This document shows positions 1-14,770 of a DNA stretch of 63,787 nt, piece by piece. Within the stretch, counting starts at the first letter, position 1, and each line of letters begins with the position of its first letter. Both the position numbers and the translations under genes were made by a program. The notes beneath the pieces were generated by a model. That model saw only the letters and a list, made by a program, of their open reading frames with translations. It ran no database searches and had not been told where the DNA came from. Source of the DNA: Ustulina deusta (taxonomy: Eukaryota; Ascomycota; Sordariomycetes; Xylariales; Xylariaceae); assembly GCA_023159155.1 (NCBI GenBank), contig JAJNNX010000091.1, positions 1-63,787 on the forward strand, written 5' to 3'.

Positions 1-834
1 GTATTATTAAAAATAGTAATAAAAAATAAAGCATAAAACTTTTTAATAATAAATATTAATAGAATTATTATAAATTTTAATATTAAATAATAAACGTTTA
101 AACTAGTTTATTAAACTTAGAACAATTAAAAAATAATATATAATATAGTAACTTTTATATAAAAATAATACAAGCTATAAACTAATAAAAAAAAATACTT
201 AATAAATTTTAAAATGAAAAATAAAGTTTTTTAAAAAGAAAAAGCTTTATAATATAAGTACTAACTATTAAACTAGACTTTTAGTTAATTAGACTTTTTA
301 AGATTTTCAAAAATAAAAATTTATTTATATTTTTGATTTGTTTAATCTTTATAAATAAAAAACTTGTTTTATATTAACTAATTATAAAAAGCAAATAATA
401 ACTTTTTATTTTAATAAATTTAATTATTATTTTTAGCTAAAAATATTAATAATAAAACAAAATTTAAAATTAAATAAATCAAACAATTAAAAGGATATAA
501 AAAAATAAAAAGCTATAATATTAAATTATTTAAAAAAGCTATGATTTTAATAATACTTAATATATAGCTTAAAATTTTAAAAATATACTAATTAAGCTTA
601 ATTAATTTTATAAAACTTATAAAAAAACTTCTGGACTTTTTATAAAATTTTAAATTAAAACTATATTTAAATTTTTAGTTTTAAAAAAAAATAGTATAAT
701 AGTTAATATAGTTTTGGCAAAACTTATAAAAACTTTAGACCTATATAGCAATAAAATAAAAAATTTATATATAGACTAATTTATAATTTTATAGCTATAT
801 ATATAAAATCTATATTTATTTACTTTATAAACTT

Positions 835-870
<36 letters not shown>

Positions 871-935
871 CTTAGAGTCTTTGTTTATAGTATTAATAAA
901 CTAGCTATGGAAGCTTTACTTGACTGATCGTAACA
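1..935 (+). mobile_element. 3' end of an LTR retrotransposon, family B, RIP-decayed
   Basis: This stretch aligns by eye, in the same orientation, with about 62,280-63,159, the 3' end of the family B element in the right arm. It ends in a matching LTR (695-935) whose last bases read TGACTGATCGTAACA. The element continues off the left edge of the window. Almost all C and G has been lost, so no gag or pol domain can be read and no ORF survives. The orientation follows from the position of the 3' LTR. Confidence 0.75.
695..935 (+). repeat. 3' LTR of family B element
   Basis: The LTR is about 240 bp and is homologous to the copies at 50,573-50,801 and 62,922-63,159. It contains a T run (about 838-868) followed by a less decayed end (CTAGCTATGGAAGCTTTACT). 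The least mutated start seen elsewhere is TGTGACGG; here it has decayed to TATAATAG. Length differences between copies come mainly from the T run. Confidence 0.75.
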
Positions 936-3900
936 AATTATATATTTATAAATTAAGTTTTAATTTTTATAATATTATTTTTATTATTATATTTTATATT
1001 TTATTATTTAATATAAAATAAATATTATAAATATTTAAAAATAAAAAAAAAATTTAAAAAATTTATTATTATTTTAAATAAATTTATAAATTTATTATTT
1101 TTTCTTATTAAATATAAAAAAATAATTATAAAATTATATTAATATTTATTTGAAAAATTATTATTTTTATTATTTATTATTTTTAATACTAAATTTAATA
1201 TTTTTAGATTTTTTTTTATAAAAACATAATTTATATATATTTTTTATTTAAATAATTATTTATTTAATTAATTATTTTTATAAATAAAACTTGTTTAATT
1301 ATTACTTTATATTAATTATTTTTTTTAAATTATTTTATATTTCATTTTAAAAATTTTTAATACTTTTAAAGTTTTATTTTTTAATAATATAAAAAATAAA
1401 AATCTTATTTTATTAAAGATTTTAAATTATATAAAAATAAATAACTTAAAATTATATTTTAAATATATTAAACATATAAATTTAATAATAAGTCTAAATT
1501 TTTTTTTTAATATAAATAGTAATAAAAAAAAAATTAAACATAAATAATAATACTTACATATTTTATTTTATATTAAACAAAAAATTAATATTAAAATAAT
1601 TATTAAAAATAATAAATAAATTATACTTTAATTATTAATTTAATAATATTATTAATTTTATTATTAATTTGTTTATATATTTTTATATTATAATATTTTA
1701 ATTTTAAATTAAAAAATTATTAATATAAAAATATTATTTTAATAATTTCATTAAATAAAAAAATATAAATATAATTATAATTATTTATATTTAAATGTTT
1801 ATTTTTATTAAAAATTATTAAAATAAATATAAGCTATAACTTAGTTTTTAATACTCATTAAAAAAAACTTAAAAAATATACTTAAATATTAAAAAAAATT
1901 ATATAAAAATATAAATTCTTTTAAATTAATTTTTATAAAATAAATAATTTTAATTAAAATTTTAATTAAAATAATAATTAAACTTTTAATATTTAATAAT
2001 ATAATATTTAAAATAATAATTAAATTAATAATTATTATTAAAACTATTAATAAGCTTTACTTTAAATAATATATATATATATATAATATATATAAAATAA
2101 ATCTATAAAATTAAATATTATATAATATATTATATTATATTTAGTGCTTTATTTATAAAAAAATATAAAAAGTTTATTTAGTTTTTAGCTATATAAATTT
2201 ATATAAGCTTAATTATTTAACTTAACTATTAAAATAACTAAAATAGCTATACTAAATATAGTATATAATTAATTTAGTAATATTGTTTTAATACTAATTA
2301 TTTTTTTATTATATTAGTAAATTAATTATATAAATAAAAAATTAAATATAAAAATTTATATAATTGAAACAAAAATTTTATATAACAAAAAAAATTTTAT
2401 ATTTAATAAAAATTTTATTTTATTTAATATTAAAATAATAAATTTTTTATATAGCTAGTTTTATAGCTAGCTTTTTTTATTTAATTAAAATTAAAAAAAA
2501 AATAACTAAATAAATAAATAAAATAATATAATTAGTTTAAAAAAAAATTTTTCTTAAACTAAAAGTTTAAAAATTAAAACTAAATATTAGTTTAATATAA
2601 TAACTTATATAAAAAATTAATTAAAATATATTTTATTTAATTTTTATATAATATATTATTTATATTTTTTTTATTAAACAAATAGTTTTAAAATTATTAT
2701 ATAATAATTAATATAAATTTATTTTTTTAATTTTATAGTTATAGTATAATAGCTAGTAGCTAGTAGTATAACTATAACCTACAAGCTATACAAACCGCAA
2801 TCTTTAATTCTTAAGTTATATAATTTATATTTGGCTAATACTTAGCAATTATTTAATAGCTGCTTATACCTCCTACTAATCTACCTATAAAAAACCTATA
2901 ATGTACCTTTATAAAATTAGCCTTTTTTTTTTTTTATATTTAAATTCTAATATAAAGTTTGCTTTTAAAATCAAGCTTTGCTTTTTATAATCACTTAATA
3001 TATAATACTATACTAAATATAATATATAATTAACTTAATAATATTATTTTAATAAAAACTATATTTAAATTATTAATTATTTTAATATAATATAATAATT
3101 ATTTAAAAGAAATATATATATATATAAATATAAATAATTAAAAATAATTTTAGTTATTTATATATATAATTAATTAATATTTATTAAAATTAATAAAAAG
3201 ATTTTTATATTTAATATTTTAATAAAAATTTATAAAAAATTTAAATTAATAATTTTAAATAATAATTTATATATTAAATTAAATTAAATTTATATTAAAT
3301 AATTTATATTTTTATAAATAAAACTTTATATATAAATATATTAAATTTTTTTTATATTTATTAATTTAAAATTTTTTTTATTTAATTAATATTCTAAAAA
3401 TTTAAATTATTAATTTATATAATTTATATTAATAAAGTTATATAAATATAAAATAAAAATATTATTAAAAAAATATAAAATAAATTTAATATATTTTATA
3501 AATTTATAATTTAATTTTTTAAATTATAAAAATTATTTTAATATTTTTTTTTAAAATATTAAAACTAAAATAGTTATGAAAATATAAAATTTGTATTTAA
3601 ATTTTTTTTTTAATTAAAAATTTAAAAATTTTAATTATTAGTTTATATAATTTATATTTATTAAATTATTTAATAATAAAATAAAAATATTATTAAAAAA
3701 ATATAAAATAAGCTTATAATATATATATATATATATAATTTAATATTATATTAAAATTATATATAAACTTAATAATAATTTATTTATTATTTTATTTATT
3801 TTATTTATTTTATTTATTTTATTTATTTTATTTATTTTATTTATTTTATTTATTTTATTTATTTTATTTATTTTATTTATTTTATTTATTTTATTTATTT

Positions 3901-4963
3901 TATTTATTTTATTTATTTTATTTATTTTATTTATTTTATTTATTTTATTTATTTTATTTATTTTATTTATTTTATTTATTTTATTTATTTTATTTATTTT
4001 ATTTATTTTATTTATTTTATTTATTTTATTTATTTTATTTATTTTATTTATTTTATTTATTTTATTTATTTTATTTATTTTATTTATTTTATTTATTTTA
4101 TTTATTTTATTTATTTTATTTATTTTATTTATTTTATTTATTTTATTTATTTATTTTTATTTTTATATATATTTTTTATAATTTATACTTTCTTTGTTCA
4201 ACTATATATACTTGTATATATATTTTTCTTATACTTTGCACTACTTTTATTTAACTTTGTTTATTTTTATATAGTACTTTTTCTTTTTTTACTACTATAA
4301 TAAAATGCTGCGTATATACATTAACTTTGATTTATAAAAAAATAGATAATCGAAAAATATTAAAATTATGCTTAAATTTAATCTATATTAGATATTTTTA
4401 TTTATTGTTACATTATATTTATTACACGAACTATTTTATCTTTATGTTTTAAAAAATAAGGGATCCTAAAAAATAAAACTTATATTTAATATATACTTAA
4501 TTTTAATAAATAACTATTAACTTTATATTATAAATATAGGTTATCTAATTAATAGTTATATTAATATTTAATATATAATAGCTTTTCGATTTTTTTATAT
4601 AATATTTTAATAATTTATAAATAATTAAAAATTTATTACTAATATTTAATCAAAGTTATATAAGTATATTAATAAAAGCTATAAATATTTTTTGTTATTA
4701 AAAAAATATATATAAAGTTTAATTTATTAGCTTGGATTTTAGAACTTTGTTATATATTTATATTAATATTATTATGTTTTATTTTATAATATAATATATA
4801 AAGTTTATTAAGAATTTTATAAAAACGCGATTTAAAAATATTTATAAAAATATATTAGCGTTATAAAGGTTAGACCTGCTTTAGATTAAATTATATTTTA
4901 TTAATAAATATATATTTTAAACTAGTAAAATATAGGTTCAAAATTTATATTAATATTAATATA
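936..4963. other. AT-rich decayed DNA, no gene
   Basis: Nearly pure A/T with no reading frame of interest on either strand. Short degenerate direct repeats are visible, for example about 2,235-2,290 with 3,005-3,060, and about 3,400-3,490 with 3,630-3,720. These suggest older, unrecognisable transposons. The stretch also contains the minisatellite listed separately. Confidence 0.7.
3789..4151. repeat. 9-bp minisatellite (TTTATTTTA)n, about 40 units
   Basis: An almost perfect 9-bp period runs for about 360 bp. The unit contains no C or G on either strand, so cytosine-directed mutation cannot touch it. That may be why it is far more regular than its surroundings. Confidence 0.9.
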
Positions 4964-5216
4964 TATTAGGTGGCTAGGGGGTACAATATCATATATAACA
5001 AAAAAGTAAAATAAATAAGTATATATATCGATCTATCTCTTTAACTATCCGTACAAAAATAAGACTTTTGTATAGAAAATTCTTATATAGTAAAGGAATT
5101 CTATATATATATACCGCTTACGCAATTAGACCAATAGCTAATTACTAGTGTTATATAAATAGTCTTATACATAATCGGCAGTAACTTTATATATAGTAAA
5201 TACTATTATTATAACA
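4964..5216 (-). repeat. 3' LTR of family A, left copy
   Basis: Pairs with 12,010-12,262. On the minus strand the terminal bases correspond to TGTTGT...AACA after allowing for transitions. This copy is more decayed than its partner. Confidence 0.85.
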
Positions 5217-8200
5217 CTAGCTCTTTTTTTTTTTAATTATAGCGCACCTCCGTACAACTATTAAAAAAATAAAAAATTCTAAACATAAAAAAAATATAAA
5301 CTATAGCATATAGCCAATCTATAGCTAATAAAATTGTCTAATAATATATTAAACTGCTATTTTTTTAAAAGGCCTTTTATAGTTTGCCTATTATATATAA
5401 CTACTTTTTATATATAACTATTTTTTATATATAACTATTTTTTATATATAACTGCTTTTTATGTACTGTTTAAAAATGCTTAAGATTAAATAAAGCATAA
5501 CATTTATAGCTATTATATATAAAACGGGCCGCTCTTGTACTACCTTTCCTTTTTTTTTTTTTTTCTTTTTTTTTAGACGTACATACATACACACATATAT
5601 ACACACATACACACGCACACACACACATTGTACATATGTTTTAGCCATTATTCTAAGGTTATATTAACTTAAAAATAATAGCTGTTATATAATAGCAGTA
5701 GTAATAATAGTAGTAGTAGCAGCAGCAATATTATTAGTAGCAGTAATACTACTACTACTATTATTATTACTACTATTACTATTATATATAAAGCTTTTTT
5801 GCTATTTTAAGTATTATACTAATAATAATCTAAGTAGTACTATTAGTAATAGTAGTAATAGTAGCATATCTACTACCGCTCCTGCCCGCTTGCGTCTAGC
5901 GCTGCCTGCCTTAAGTAATATTTTATAGTTTTAAAATTTTGTCCGTACAAAGAATAATAGCTATATAAAAATATATAGCTTCCCTATAAAAAGTTAGGCC
6001 TACTAAGCCTTTATATAAACTTTTTATATAAATATATATATATTTCTAATCTTTATTTTTATATAAATAATTCTTAATATATTTAATAATTAATATATTT
6101 TGTTATATAATAAAACAAAAAAAGCATTATTACTACTGCCCTATCCGTTAATATTATATTCCAAGTATTATTATTAAATATTTTTGCAAACATTTAAGCT
6201 AAGTTTATCCGCTTAAAAAGCTATTTTTGGGCTATTTTAATCCAAAATCAAAAAATAGTATTTCTGCCTTACATAAATAGTTTGTATAATAACTACTACT
6301 ACTATACTAAAATACTGTTCTTAGTATATTATTAGGTCCCTAGCTTTTAAGAAAGTATATATAGCGCTTGTATTTAGCGCTTATATAAAGCGCAATACTT
6401 TAACTATAGTTAGAAAAAAAGGGGAAAAAAAAGGTTTTATTTAAAAAAAAAGAGAGTAATTATATATTAGCCCTTTAGAATATAAATAAATTTTTATTAT
6501 TTTTTTTATACTTTTCTATCTTTTTTAATACTTATATATAATATTTGCTTTTTTATATATAGCCTAATTATTAGCTATTTTTTATTATATAAGTATACTT
6601 TTTATAGTTTTTTAATAAGTGCTTCAATTTATACAAGCAGCTTATTAATAAAAACTAAAGTTTTTAATACTTAATTTAAAATATGCTTAATAAATATATT
6701 TACTAGATTATTTTTATTATTAATCTATTATACTTTAAAAAAAAAAATTTTTTATATAATTTCTAAAAAAATATAATATTAATTATTAATTTTTTTTTTT
6801 ATATTATTCCTAGTTTAACTAAACAATTATACAATAATTTTAAGTTTAAATATAAAATAGTAAGTATTAAAAATAGGTTAAGTATTTTTATAATTTTTTA
6901 AAAAGTTATATAAAAAGTAATAATATTATTAAAGCTACTTATTATATTATATAATTTATTAACTAAAATATTTTATATAACTTATTTATACTTGCTTAAA
7001 TTCTAGTATATAATATTTCTTTTAATCTTAAAGTTTAAATTTATTATATTTTTTATATAAGTTTTAATTATTAATACAATAATAAAACCAAACTAAAAAG
7101 TTATATTTATATTATTTATAAATAAGTTATTTATAAAAATAAATATCTTTATATAATAAAAATTAAATAAAATAAATATAAATTTTTAAGTTAAATTATC
7201 TTTTTGTTATTTAATCTATTTATTTAATATTTTAATATTATATAATTATAGCTTAGTTATTGAGGCTATAATAATAAAATTATATATAGCTTCTAGTTAG
7301 TATACACTACTAATATATACTTTTCAGGCTTATTAAAAAATATAAGCTTAAATAAATCCTTTTATATAAAGGTTAATTTTAGCCAAATTTTTAGCTTAGC
7401 TTTTTTAAATTATTATAATATTATATTTATATAAAAAAATCTTCCTATTATTAAACTCGATTAAATAGTTAAAAAATAAAGTTTTTTTTAATTTTATATA
7501 AAGTTTTGCTTATTAAAGTTTTTTTTTTTTATATACTAAAAAGTTCAAAGTTACAAAGCTTAAAATATTATCTGTTTATATTCTAGTTATTTTAAAAGTA
7601 TCCGGGCTATTATATATAAATAATAAGCATAAATTATATATAAATACTTATATTTTAAGTTTTTTTTAGTTGTATTAATAATAAGTTTTAAACTAATATA
7701 GCCTAGATTTAGCCAAACTATATAAAAATTATATAATTTATAAAATAGTTCTTAAAAAATATTTATTTTTTAGCTCTAAAAATAAATAAACATAAATATT
7801 ATATAATAGCTTATTTTCTAATTAAACATAAGCTTAAATAATATTTTTAAGCTCGCATAATATTCTAAAGTTATATATAAAAATAAGTCCAAAAGCTAAA
7901 ATTAGCTATTAGTTTATTTATTAAATTATTAGCAATTAAATTAAAACTATATTTTTTTTAGCATTATTATATTTTTATATAACTAGTTTTAACTTTTTAT
8001 ATAGCTTAATATTTTTATTTTTATTTTTTATATAAAGCAAGATTTAAAAATATGCTTTTTTTTATATATATCTAGGTTATATATAATAAACTTAAAAATA
8101 CTTTATATAACAAGTTTATTAATTTTTATTATATCTAACTTTTCAAATAATCTTTTAAAGGTTATAATAATCCTATTTATACAAAACTTAGTTATTAGTT

Positions 8201-11200
8201 CAAAAGCTTAATATTTTTTTATAATTAAAAAGGTTTATAATATTTAAGCATTATATAACAAATATATAATAAATTCTTTTTTTAACTAGTTATATTTTTT
8301 TTATATTACTATTAGCTATATTAATTATATATTATTATTTTTTATGTTTTTAGTTTAAGCATTTTTTATATAATAGTATAGTTTAACTTATATATAATAA
8401 AAATATATTAGCTTATTTATTAAAATAATAATTATATCTAATTTTTTAATTATTTCGATTTTATATAAGCTTTCCTATTTTTTTTTTCTTTTTATACTAA
8501 AACTTCGCTATAAAAAAGAAATATAAATATGTTATATAAAAATAATCTATTTTATTCCTTAATTATACAGTTAATTTTAATTTTTGTATAGTTCTTGTAT
8601 AGTATTTTTATTACGTTTTAAACAACTGCTACCTTTCGTACAAAAACTAAAAAAAAAAAAATTTTATTAATATATAGGTATGCTCTAAAAACAAAAAAAA
8701 TTAATACAAAGCTATTTAATCCAGCTATATTATTTAACGCTTTAACTACTATTTATAAAATTAATTCATTATTTATTTATATATTAATTTCTTTTTAAAA
8801 AATATTATATGTACGTTTTAGCAGTCCATACGTTTGTTTTATTTTTCTAATTACTTAGTATACTTTAATAAATATTTTATAGCATTATATACTTATTATT
8901 TTTATATACTTTTTAAATTTATTTAATAAAAAATTTATTTTTAAGTTATATATAATATTATTAAAAAGTCTTTAGTAAATATTAATTTAGCATTTATATA
9001 ATATTTTCTATATATTTTATATAAATATAGATTTTAAAAAAATAGCTGCTTAAAATAATATTATAGTATTAATTATATATAATATGTTTTAGTTCCTAAT
9101 TTATATAATATTTATAACTATTTTATAATTAAATTTATAGTTATTTTTAATTCTAAACTTAAAGCAGTATAAAGCTTTATTATATATTTAGTAATAATAA
9201 TAGAACTTTTAGATCCTTTTTAAAATTAGCTGCTTAACTTTATATTTTATATAAGTTAATATTTTATATAGTTTTTTTCTATAAAAATGCCTAAAACATT
9301 TATATAAGTACTATAGTTTAACTTTAATAAAATAACTAGCTGCTTTATATAAATAAATATTAAAAAAAAAGTAGCCCTATTTATATATAACAAAAAAAGT
9401 ACTTTTGTTTTTTTATATAATAACATTTTTTATATTATTAAAATAAGCTTTTAAACAATTTATATTTTTTAATAAAAATAAAAACAAAATAAAAATATTT
9501 AATATATAAAAAATCGTACAACTAATCTTATTATTAACTTTTATTATACTAATTAAAATTATTATATAACTTTTACTAAAGTTTATTTTAGCTGTTCTAG
9601 GCGTTTATATAATCTTTATATTAAAGTTCTTTTGTATGTATGCCTTTATTTATAGCTTTTTTATAGTTAAGAACTTCGAAACACCTATATTTTAAATAAT
9701 ACTTTAGTACTTTATATAATACTAATTCTTTAGTATAAATTGGTTTAAAAGCTAGTCCGTTATTATTGCCTAGATATTTTTTTAAATTATATAATATATA
9801 AATATATTATTTATAATATATTGTACTATATTTTTATTATATATATTAAAAAAAATTTTTTTTTTTTTATTATACAAGTTTAAATAACCTTTATATTTAG
9901 CAAAATAAGTAAAAAATTTTGCTAAAGTTAATTTATTATTAAATATTATTTTATATGTATTAAAGTATTAGCTTTTTATATAAGCTTTTTTTTTAAAAAT
10001 ATAGTTTATTAACTAATATTTTTTTTTTAATAAACAAAGCATTTTTTGTTTGTATAAATATTTTTCTAAAAATAGGTATTTATATAATTTTAACTGGGGT
10101 ATTATTTTTAAAAATTATAAAAGTATTATTTAGTACTTTTATATTGTACGGAGTGGCAATTAGTATGGTTATATTGCTTGTTTATATAGTAAATATTTTC
10201 TGCTTTTTGTACAAAATATTTATTTAATAGGTTGCCTTTAATTCGGAAGTACGAACAGAGGTTAAAAAAAAAACCTTTAAATATAGGTTTTTAAAAAATA
10301 AATACTGTTTTAAATTCTAGCACATTTCTGCATGCTTATATAATAGTTATACTAAGGTATATTTTTTCTAAGTATTCCGCTTTAAGTACTTTTTATACTT
10401 TTAATAGCTTATTAATTATAATTTCTAATATTTTATATAAAAAAAGGTTTTTTTTTTGTTTATATACTTATATAAAAATAATATTAGTTTAGTTTATTTA
10501 ATACTAGTTATAATTTATAACTATATTAAAATATAAGTTTATAATATTATATATATTTTTTTTATATATAATCGGAACTAATATAATATATATAATAATT
10601 TTTTGTACGATTAGTTAAAATAGCTAAAAATATTATATAGAACTATTCTTTTATAATTTCTATTTTATAATATAAGTTAATAAACTATTATGCTTTATTA
10701 TAAAATAAATTATATAACTTTTTAAAATAGTTTTCTTTTTTTTGCTAAGTTTTTAAAAATATTTAATATTTTATTACTAAAATAATCTTATTTTAAATAT
10801 TATATATAAATAAAATATAAATATAAAATATAAATATTTTTATATCTAGTATTATATAAAATATTAATTGCTTAAAAGTTTATAAAAAATATTATAGAAC
10901 TAAATATTTTATTATATATTAGAAATATAGCATATTTCCGGCTTATATAGCTAGATTATTAATCGGTATAAAATATAAGTAACGTTTTATATTTAGAAGT
11001 ATTTTTTAAAAATATACTTTTAATGCCCTATTATTATATAATAATATATTATTTTAAATTAAAAGTTTTTTTTAACTTTATATATAAAAGTTTTTTTAAA
11101 ATTATGTTCTAGTTTTAAAAGTAAGCACTATAGAACTATTTTATTATATAAAAAAGTTTTTACTATTATAGTTTTAATTAAAAAATTGCTAACTTAAAAT

Positions 11201-12009
11201 AAAAAATACTAGTAATATTTAGGATTATTATATAAAAAATTAAAATTTATATGCTAGAATATATTTATTTTTTATAAATTATATAATATAGTTTTTTTTT
11301 AAACGCTTTACTAGCTTTTAATTTAGAATACCTTTTATATAAAATATATTATATATTTTTATAATAATCTTACTATTAATTAATTATAATATTTATAATT
11401 TAACTAACTTAATATTTTTTATTAATACTTTTTAAAAATTTTTTAATTTATATAAAGTTTAGCTATACTTAATATATAAATATATAGCCTATATATTGAT
11501 TTTTTTTTTAATTATTATATAAAAATTATATAAAATATTATTATATATACAAAAATTAATTATTTTTTATATAGCAGCTAAAAAAATGCTAATATACTTA
11601 GTAATCTTTTTAGCTATAAACTTGTACAAAAAATTATTTAAAAATATTAAAAATTATTTTTTAAAAGCTTTAGCATTTTTATATATTTGTTTTTAATAGC
11701 TTTCGTATAATTAACTATTATTTAATATATTTATAAATATAAAAAATAAAAATAAAAAGTTTAATTATAATACAAACTCTTATATAGTTTATACAATAAT
11801 AATCAGGAAACAGCACAATTATACGCTATTAATTATACTTTTATATAAAAACCGAACCAAAGTACAAACAAGTAATTAATCTCTTTTTTTTATTAGCTTA
11901 CTACTAAAAAAACTAAAGTATAATATAAAATACGCAGTCCATACAACCAGGTTAGGATTCCGTTTTTATTTTTACTAATTTATATTTTTTAGCTAAAAAC
12001 ACTAATTAA

Positions 12010-12262
12010 TATTAGATAGCTAAGGGGTACAATATTATACGTAACAAAAAAATAAAATAAATAACTATATATATTGATCTATCTCTTTAACTATCCGTAC
12101 AAAAATAAGACTTTTATACGGAAGATTCTTATATAGTAAAGGAATTCTGCATACATATACCGCCTACACAATTGGACCAACAGCCAATTGCTAGTGTTGT
12201 ACAAATAGTCTTGTACGCAGTCGGCAGTAGCCTCGTGCGCAGTCAACACTATTATTACAACA
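12010..12262 (-). repeat. 5' LTR of family A, left copy
   Basis: Less mutated than its partner. It keeps stretches such as CCTCGTGCGCAGTCAAC that read as A/T in the 4,964-5,216 copy. Confidence 0.85.
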
Positions 12263-14770
12263 ATATATATTTATAATTTATTATATAGTTTTATATTAGC
12301 TTTTTAGTTATTATAATATATTTGGTTTTTATTTAATATATAAAAATAGTTAAAAGCTATAAATATTTTTTATTTGTTATTTGATCTAATTAAAATAGCA
12401 AAATTTTAATAATAATAATAGTATATTTTTTTTTTTTTTAAATATTTTAATTTAACTGCTATTTTTAATAATCTTTATTAAAAAAAGCTTTTATTCTATA
12501 GTCTAAAAAACTATAAACAAATATTTTATAGTTTAAAAAACTATAAGCAAATATATTTTTTAGTAATATTATATAATTTATTGTTTATAGTAATAATAAT
12601 AAAAATATACTAAATAAGTCTTTATAATAAAATAGTTATTAGTTATTTAATAAGAATATATTAAACCAATAGATTAAAAGCTAATAGAATAAGCTATAGG
12701 AAGGCCAGACCTTGTTCTAATAAATATATATTTATATTAGTTTATATAAGCATAATTATAAATATATTAATATTTATTAAAGATATTTTAATATATTTAA
12801 ATATTAAAAGTTTTAAAGTTCTAAATTTAAAAAAGATTATATTGCTTTATTATATATTTTTATATTTCTTATTTAATATAAATATTTTAAATTTATATAT
12901 TTTTAGAATAATTATTATATATAAAATTAATATACTAAGCTATATATTATTTTTAATATTTTTTATAAACTTTATACTATATTTAATCTAATAAAAAGTT
13001 TTATTAATTATTATATATTTTTAAATAAAAAATAATAAACTAAATTAATAAAGTTTATAAATACTAATAATATTAATTTAAATATTTATTTATTAAAAGT
13101 TATAATATAGATTTGTAATTATTTAACTGCTTTTTATTTAGATCGCTTATTATTAATTATATTATTTATAAAACAAATATTATATATTTATAAATATTAA
13201 TAATTATAGTCTAATTTAAAGCAATATATTTTATATAAAAAAATACTAAAAATTATAAAACTAAAAAAGCTTATAAAAAATTAAAACAAACTTAAATAAA
13301 AGCTTTAAATTAATAAAATTAATTTATTAAACTTGTTTAACTTTAATATAAATAATAAAGTTAATAATTAGTTTTAAGCTTAAAAATATATATTTTAATT
13401 AAAACTATTTATATATTTTATAATTTAATATAAAAGCTATAATAAAAAAAGAAAACTTAGTAATAAAAATATTTAAAATAAATTTTATTTTTATAAACTA
13501 GATTAAGTTTTATTAGTACTAGCTATAAAACTTTATTTAATTATATTTTATGTTTTAAAAAGTAGGCCAAAATATTTATATATTTTTTTGCTTATAATTA
13601 GCAGTATTAAACTAAATAAATAATTATTAAAAGTTAGTTTGTTTTTAATTAGTTTATTTAAAAATATTTATAGTTTTATTATATTAAGTATTACTAGTTC
13701 TAGCTTAGTTTTAGTTAGTTTTTTTTTAATTTAGCTTAAAAAATAACTAGTAGTAACTAGTTTTTGCTTAATTAAAATTAATTTATTTTTAATCTTAGGT
13801 TTTTTTTTAGTTTTTAAGCTTATTAAAAATAATAATAACTTAAAAAAAGCTTTAATTTAATATTTTTTATTTTTTTTAGCTTTTATAAAAAATTAATTAA
13901 AAAAAACTTATTAAAAATAATAAAAATTAATTATAAACTTATTTTTTGTAATATTATTATTTATAGCTTTAATATTTATAAGCTAAATAAATTATAAAAA
14001 ATCTATATTAAATTTAATAATAAAACTTTTATTATTTATTATAATAAATATAACGAATTTATAAAATTAATTAGCTATATATAGGTTTAAGATTGCTTAG
14101 TTTAATTTTAAGTATTAAATAAGTTTTTTATAGTTATTAAAAACTTAGTTAATTAGAATACTATAAACTAATAGTGCTTTTATTTATTTAATCTTTTTAA
14201 TAATTTTATATATAAAAATATTAATTAAATTAACTATTTTAAATCTAATAAATATATTAATTATAATATTATTAATTACTTTTTGTTTTATTTTATTTAT
14301 TAATATAATATTTTATTATTAGTTTAATTATATAAATATAAAAGTATAATTTATTTATTTAAATATAATTAATTAAAATATAGCTCTAGGTATAATTAGA
14401 ACAAATATTAAAATAAAACGTATAAATTAAATTAAAGCTTTTTTAATTATAGGTTAGATTAGTAAACTATTAGTAAAGTTAATAATAGTAATTAAAATAA
14501 AATATATATTTTATAATAAAACTTTGCAATTAAAGCAAACTTTAATAAATAGCGCTATATAAATAAACGCTTAATAGTTAATAATATAAGCTATTATAAA
14601 GTTAATAAAAGCAAATATATACTTTTTAAATAAAATAAAGTTTAAATAAAAATATATAAGTTTAATCAAGTCTAAATTAATTTATTATTAAATATTATAA
14701 ATAAAATCTATGCTTGTACTATATACTTATATTAAAATATATTAAAGCGGTTTAAACTTTTGGCTTTTTA
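12263..14770. other. AT-rich decayed DNA up to the left island boundary
   Basis: No gene on either strand. Composition changes abruptly between about 14,750 and 14,880, where GC-bearing sequence starts. I see no recognisable element here. Confidence 0.7.

Larger units (their letters stand above)
4964..12262 (-). mobile_element. complete LTR retrotransposon, family A, minus strand, RIP-decayed
   Basis: Two 253-bp LTRs (4,964-5,216 and 12,010-12,262) bound a 7.3-kb element. It is flanked by a matching 5-bp target duplication, ATATA, at 4,959-4,963 and 12,263-12,267. A polypurine tract lies just inside the low-coordinate LTR (about 5,217-5,235, seen as its complement), which makes this the 3' LTR and sets the minus orientation. 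Internal landmarks match the plus-strand copy at 52,457-59,596 in reverse complement: the leader with GCGC-containing sequence, a trinucleotide-repeat patch (about 5,690-5,880) and a GC-richer patch near 5,880-5,910. Coding capacity is destroyed; only spurious small ORFs remain. Confidence 0.88.

Noticed and set aside
3789..4151. A/T tandem array considered as CRISPR or centromeric repeat
   Set aside because: No spacers, and a 9-bp unit is a simple minisatellite.
5442..5648. 68-codon minus frame inside the left family A element
   Set aside because: Made of Tyr/Val/Cys repeats from a CACACATA microsatellite and a Lys run from poly-T; not a protein gene.
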